A stretch of DNA of 64,000 nucleotides from Aerosticca soli (GTDB lineage Bacteria; Pseudomonadota; Gammaproteobacteria; Xanthomonadales; Rhodanobacteraceae), in the NCBI RefSeq assembly GCF_003967035.1, contig NZ_AP018560.1, positions 1,263,001 to 1,327,000 of the forward strand, read 5' to 3'. The notes below the pieces were generated by a model. It did not search any database and had not been told where the DNA came from. It saw nothing but the letters and a program-made list of their open reading frames with translations. Shown here piece after piece: positions 60,841 to 64,000 of this stretch; within the stretch, counting starts at the first letter, position 1, and every line of letters begins with the position of its first letter. Position numbers and translations under genes: made by a program.

Positions 60841-61128
60841 ATGTCCAAAGGACAATCCTTGCAAGATCCGTTTCTCAACGCACTGCGCCGTGAGCGCATC
60901 CCGGTGGCCATCTATCTGGTCAACGGCATCAAGCTGCAGGGCACCATCGAGTCGTTCGACCAGTTCGTGGTGCTGCTGCGCAATCAGGTGAGCCAGATGG
61001 TCTACAAGCACGCCATCTCCACCGTCGTCCCCAGTCGCAACGTGCGCATCGGCACCCCTCTGGAGGGGCAGGGCCAGCATGATGGCCCGGCCGAAACGCA
61101 CCCGGTATCCGCGGAAGCGGAAGGTTGA
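60841..61128 (+). CDS. hfq: RNA chaperone Hfq
   Basis: A 95-residue Hfq. The Sm1 motif ([23 protein letters not shown]) and Sm2 motif (YKHAIST) are intact, with Gln8-type proximal-face residue ([11 protein letters not shown]) and the family N-terminus [14 protein letters not shown] short acidic/Gln-Ala-rich tail follows. It forms a hexamer pairing sRNAs with mRNAs. GGGGGAAAGCC lies upstream of the ATG. Its stop TGA is 6 bases before the apparent CTG start of hflX. Confidence 0.97.
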   Translation: MSKGQSLQDPFLNALRRERIPVAIYLVNGIKLQGTIESFDQFVVLLRNQVSQMVYKHAISTVVPSRNVRIGTPLEGQGQHDGPAETHPVSAEAEG

Positions 61129-61134
61129 CCCACC

Positions 61135-62490
61135 CTGTTTGATCGTCAGAAGAAGGGCGAGCGCGCCGTCCTGGTCCTGCCGTATGCACGCGGCGAGACC
61201 GATCCCGCGCGCCGCGCGGCGGAATTTGCCGAACTGGCCGGTTCCGCCGGCGCCGAGGTCCTGGGCAGTGTCGGCGCCCGCGTCGAGCAGCCCAATCCGC
61301 GCTACTACATCGGTTCGGGCAAGGCCGAGGAGGTCGCCGCGCTGGTGCGCGCGGTCGAGGCCGACGTCGTCCTGGTCGACCACCAGCTCTCACCGGTGCA
61401 GGAGCGCAACCTGGAGAAGCTGCTCGGTGTGCGCGTCATCGACCGTGCCGGCCTGATCCTGGACATCTTCGCCCAGCGCGCCCGCTCGCACGAAGGCAAA
61501 CTCGAGGTGGAACTGGCGCAGCTGAAGCACCTGGCCACCCGGCTGGTGCGTGGCTGGACCCATCTCGAACGCCAGCGCGGTGGCGCCATCGGCCTGCGCG
61601 GGCCGGGCGAGACGCAGCTCGAAACCGACCGCCGTCTGCTCGGCGAGCGGGTCAAGATGCTCACCAAGCGGCTGGAAAAGGTGCAGACCCAGCGCGGCCA
61701 GCAGCGCCGCGCGCGGCTGCGCAACACCGTGCCGCGGGTGGCTCTGGTCGGCTACACCAATGCCGGCAAGTCGACCCTGTTCAATGCCTTGACCGCCGGC
61801 GGCGTGTATGCGGCCGACCAGCTGTTCGCCACGCTCGATCCCACCGTGCGCCGCATCGAGGATCTTGCCTGCGGACCGGCGGTGATCGCAGATACGGTCG
61901 GCTTCGTGCGCGATCTGCCGCACGACCTGGTCGCCGCCTTCCGCGGCACCCTGGCCGAGGCGCGCGATGCGGATCTCCTGCTGCATGTGTGCGACGCCGC
62001 CGACGAGGACGGCCAGGCGCTGCGTGCGGTGGTCGACCGGGTGCTGGCGGAGATCGGCGCCGGCGACATCCCGCAGCTGCTGGTGATGAACAAGATCGAT
62101 CTCATCGCCGCGTCCGCCGCCGATGCCGTCGTGGGTGCGGTCGATGAGACCGCCGTCGAGCGCGCCCGGCCGCGGATCGAGCGCGACGCCGAAGGGCGGC
62201 CGCGGGCGGTGTGGCTCTCGGCATCGACCGGCGCGGGATTGGAGCTGCTGCGTCAGGCCTTGGGTGAGCGCCTGGGCGGCGAGCGGGTGCGTTCCGAATT
62301 GCAGCTGCCGCTCAGCGCCGGGCGTCTGCACGCTCGGCTCAAGGCCGTCGGGGCGATCGCCGAGGAGCGCGTGGACGCCCAGGGCTGGCGGCTCTCCATC
62401 GATGCCCCGCGGACCGTGCTGCATGCCCTGGCCGGCGAGGCTGCGCCGATCCGCGCCCTGCTCGAGACGGCGCTACCCGAGACCGACTGA
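61135..62490 (+). CDS. hflX: GTPase HflX (CTG start proposed)
   Basis: A ribosome-splitting GTPase of 451 residues. GPGETQLETDRRLL, the G1 motif GYTNAGKSTLFNAL, DTVGFVRDLPHDLVAAFRGTL and NKIDLI are intact. Family proteins begin like MFDRxxxGERA; here the match is LFDRQKKGERAVLVLP, with CTG at 61135 in the methionine position. In frame there is only CCC ACC between it and the hfq stop, so no ATG, GTG or TTG is available until a GTG at 61345, which would cut off part of the N-terminal domain. GGAAGG lies 10 bases before the CTG. Function is established for the family; the start is inference. Confidence 0.85.
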   Translation: MFDRQKKGERAVLVLPYARGETDPARRAAEFAELAGSAGAEVLGSVGARVEQPNPRYYIGSGKAEEVAALVRAVEADVVLVDHQLSPVQERNLEKLLGVRVIDRAGLILDIFAQRARSHEGKLEVELAQLKHLATRLVRGWTHLERQRGGAIGLRGPGETQLETDRRLLGERVKMLTKRLEKVQTQRGQQRRARLRNTVPRVALVGYTNAGKSTLFNALTAGGVYAADQLFATLDPTVRRIEDLACGPAVIADTVGFVRDLPHDLVAAFRGTLAEARDADLLLHVCDAADEDGQALRAVVDRVLAEIGAGDIPQLLVMNKIDLIAASAADAVVGAVDETAVERARPRIERDAEGRPRAVWLSASTGAGLELLRQALGERLGGERVRSELQLPLSAGRLHARLKAVGAIAEERVDAQGWRLSIDAPRTVLHALAGEAAPIRALLETALPETD

Positions 62491-62640
62491 GCGCCCGCGC
62501 CGGAAGGCAAGCCGACCCGCACGGGCCTCGTGCAGTAGAAGACGCCGATGGCCGTTGCGGTGATGACCTGCCGGGTACGCCGGGCGTCGTGGCTTCCGCG
62601 GCATGGCGCGGTCGCGGACGGCCGTCCTGAGCCGCCGCCT

Positions 62641-63495
62641 TCAGAGCGGCAGGCGTTGCGCCATGCGGTCGATGCCGTCCCACGGGTCCTTGCGCAGGCG
62701 CTTGGCACGCTGGCGCGCGCTGGAAAGGTCGAAGGCATCGGCGCGATCGATGCGGCCGAGTTCGTCCCAGCGCAGCGGCATGGCCACGGGCGCGCCGGCC
62801 CGTGCGCGCAGCGACCAGGAGGTGACGCTGGTGGCACCACGCGCATTGCGCAGCCAGTCGATGAAGATGAGCCCCTCGCGGCGCGCCTTGCTCATGGTGG
62901 CGATGTAAGTCCCGGGCGCCTGCGCCACCATGGCGCGGGCAAAACTTTCGCAAAAGTGGCGGGCTTCCTCCCAGCCATGCTCGCGGGCGATCGGCACCAC
63001 CACGTGCAGGCCCTTGCCACCGGAGAGCCGCACGAAGCTCTGTAGCCCGATTTGCCTGAGCCGGTCGCGGACCGTGCGGGCGGCATCGATGATCTGCGGC
63101 CAGGCGATACCGGGGGCCGGATCGAGATCGAACACCAGCCGGTCCGGCGTTTCCGGATCGTCGATGCGTGCGCCCCAGGGGTGGAACTCGACGGCATTCA
63201 TCTGCACCAGTTCCAGCACGCCGTCCAGCGAGTCGACGTAGAGGTAATCCTCGGTGCCGCTCTTCTGCTGCAGCGCGATGGCGTGCACGTGCCTGCCGAG
63301 GGCGGCGGCATGGTGCTTCTGGAAGAAGCATTCGCCGTCGGCGCCGTCCGGACAGCGCACCAGCGACAGCGGCCGCCGGACGAGCTCGGGCAGCATCCAG
63401 CGCGCGACGTCGCGGTAATAGGCGGCGACGTCGGCCTTGGTGTAGGGGCTGCCGGCGAACATGCGCCGGTCGGGATGGGTGATGTGCGTGGACAT
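62641..63495 (-). CDS. ligD: LigD polymerase/primase domain protein
   Basis: A 284-residue archaeo-eukaryotic-primase-type polymerase as found at the C-terminus of LigD, used in bacterial non-homologous end joining. HPDRRMFAGSPYTKADVAAYY, the catalytic DxD LVFDLDPAPG, SGGKGLHVVVP and EGLIFIDWLRN are typical. It is in the same reading frame as the ligase gene and separated from it by one TGA and three codons. It may be made independently from the ATG at 63495 or be a broken piece of a fused LigD. No ku gene is in the window. Confidence 0.87.
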   Translation of the reverse strand: MSTHITHPDRRMFAGSPYTKADVAAYYRDVARWMLPELVRRPLSLVRCPDGADGECFFQKHHAAALGRHVHAIALQQKSGTEDYLYVDSLDGVLELVQMNAVEFHPWGARIDDPETPDRLVFDLDPAPGIAWPQIIDAARTVRDRLRQIGLQSFVRLSGGKGLHVVVPIAREHGWEEARHFCESFARAMVAQAPGTYIATMSKARREGLIFIDWLRNARGATSVTSWSLRARAGAPVAMPLRWDELGRIDRADAFDLSSARQRAKRLRKDPWDGIDRMAQRLPL

Positions 63496-63504
63496 GGCCG
63501 GGCC

Positions 63505-64000
63505 TCAGCCGATTTCCTCGGGGGGTTCGAGCTGGTCGGCGGGTTTGTCCTCGCGCAGGCGCAGAAAGCTCGCCTGGCGCAGCAGCCGGTCGCGCGTCCA
63601 GCCGCGGAAGTCCACCTCCGCCACCAGGCGCGGGGTCACCCATTGCACGCTGCGCGTCGGGAAGGGCAGCTTGGCCGGCAGCGCGACCGTCGGCGTCTTG
63701 CGCGCGAGCGCCTCGAGCCGGCGCTGCAGGCTGTCGAGCGTGGCCTGGTCGAAGCCGGTGCCGACCCGGCCGACATAGCGCCAGCCGCCTTTCTCGTCAC
63801 GCGCGGCCAGCAGCAGCGAGCCGAAACCGGTGCGCGAGCCCTTCGGCGGCGTGTAGCCGACGATGACGAATTCGTCGGTGTGCGCGTGTTTGGCCTTGAG
63901 CCAGTCGCCACTGCGGCCGCTGCGGTAGGTGCTGTCGATGCGTTTGCTGACCACCCCTTCCAGGCCCTGCCGGCGGGTTTCGGCAAACAGCTCCTGGCCA
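63505..64000 (-). CDS. ligD: LigD ATP-dependent DNA ligase domain (3' part)
   Basis: The C-terminal part of a LigD-type ligase; the 5' part lies beyond base 64000. Visible are motif IV (GLEGVVSKR), RSGDWLKAKHAHTDEFVIVGYTPPKGSR (motif V with Lys) and the OB-fold end (LVAEVDFRGWTRDRLLRQASFLRLREDKPAD). It seals breaks in end joining. The normal LigD order is ligase then polymerase in one chain; here TGA at 63505-63507 ends this part and the polymerase starts three codons later in frame. Whether this is a two-gene system or a recent nonsense change is open. Confidence 0.88.
   Translation of the reverse strand, partial: GQELFAETRRQGLEGVVSKRIDSTYRSGRSGDWLKAKHAHTDEFVIVGYTPPKGSRTGFGSLLLAARDEKGGWRYVGRVGTGFDQATLDSLQRRLEALARKTPTVALPAKLPFPTRSVQWVTPRLVAEVDFRGWTRDRLLRQASFLRLREDKPADQLEPPEEIG

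Overview
The window is strongly GC-rich and almost fully coding, with many 4-base ATGA start/stop overlaps. The gene content points to a gammaproteobacterium of the Xanthomonadales, most likely Rhodanobacteraceae (Rhodanobacter/Dyella/Luteibacter type). Three things support this: the arginine cluster has the Xanthomonas form (acetylornithine carbamoyltransferase ArgF', a kinase/synthase fusion ArgB, and an ArgE that must work on acetylcitrulline), proBA follows argH, and copAB, typA, kbl-tdh and miaA-hfq-hflX appear as in that group. The assignment is inference from gene content; no rRNA gene is present. I see no phage, insertion sequence, CRISPR array or plasmid gene, so this is ordinary chromosome with some unusual local features.

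Layout. 1-3.9 kb: end of a GH3 beta-glucosidase, sufE, cysS and a glycine-zipper envelope protein. 4.0-15.3 kb: arginine/proline block argF', paiB-like gene, argG, argE, argAB fusion, GNAT, argC, argH, proB, proA, all on the plus strand, preceded by a leader that looks like a transcription attenuator. 15.4-23.2 kb: acyl-CoA synthetase, kynureninase plus a small exported protein, FUSC membrane protein, EfpL, SDR dehydrogenase and RcnB-like protein. 23.2-29.4 kb (minus): three GNAT acetyltransferases, exported amidohydrolase, HMG-CoA lyase and methylcrotonyl-CoA carboxylase biotin subunit, then a small membrane protein that looks frameshifted. 29.6-38.9 kb: ABC exporter carrying an inserted palindromic element, DUF3147 protein, mfd, GNAT, CDF transporter, Slp lipoprotein and rlmJ. 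39.1-51.8 kb: copA-copB, EamA exporter, GGDEF/EAL protein, AsmA protein, OsmC, small GNAT, DUF1345, PhzF, rhomboid protease and a zinc aminopeptidase lipoprotein. 51.9-55.3 kb (minus): recR, ybaB, dnaX, 4.5S RNA and tRNA-Ser(GGA). 55.4-64 kb: typA, kbl-tdh, miaA-hfq-hflX, and LigD split into a ligase and a polymerase gene.

How the genes work together. The arginine block encodes the linear acetylated route: ArgB fusion (acetylglutamate synthesis and phosphorylation), ArgC, ArgF' (acetylcitrulline), ArgE (deacetylation to citrulline), ArgG and ArgH; argD must lie elsewhere. proBA takes glutamate to proline. HMG-CoA lyase and MccA belong to leucine/isovalerate degradation, whose other genes are not adjacent. 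tdh-kbl degrades threonine to glycine and acetyl-CoA.

Most interesting: (i) an arginine-codon leader peptide, antiterminator and terminator upstream of argF'; (ii) a palindromic element inserted in frame in the ABC exporter ATPase domain; (iii) hflX apparently starting at CTG; (iv) ligD broken by one in-frame TGA into two genes; (v) an 18-bp copy of the tRNA-Ser 3' end about 190 bp from the tRNA.
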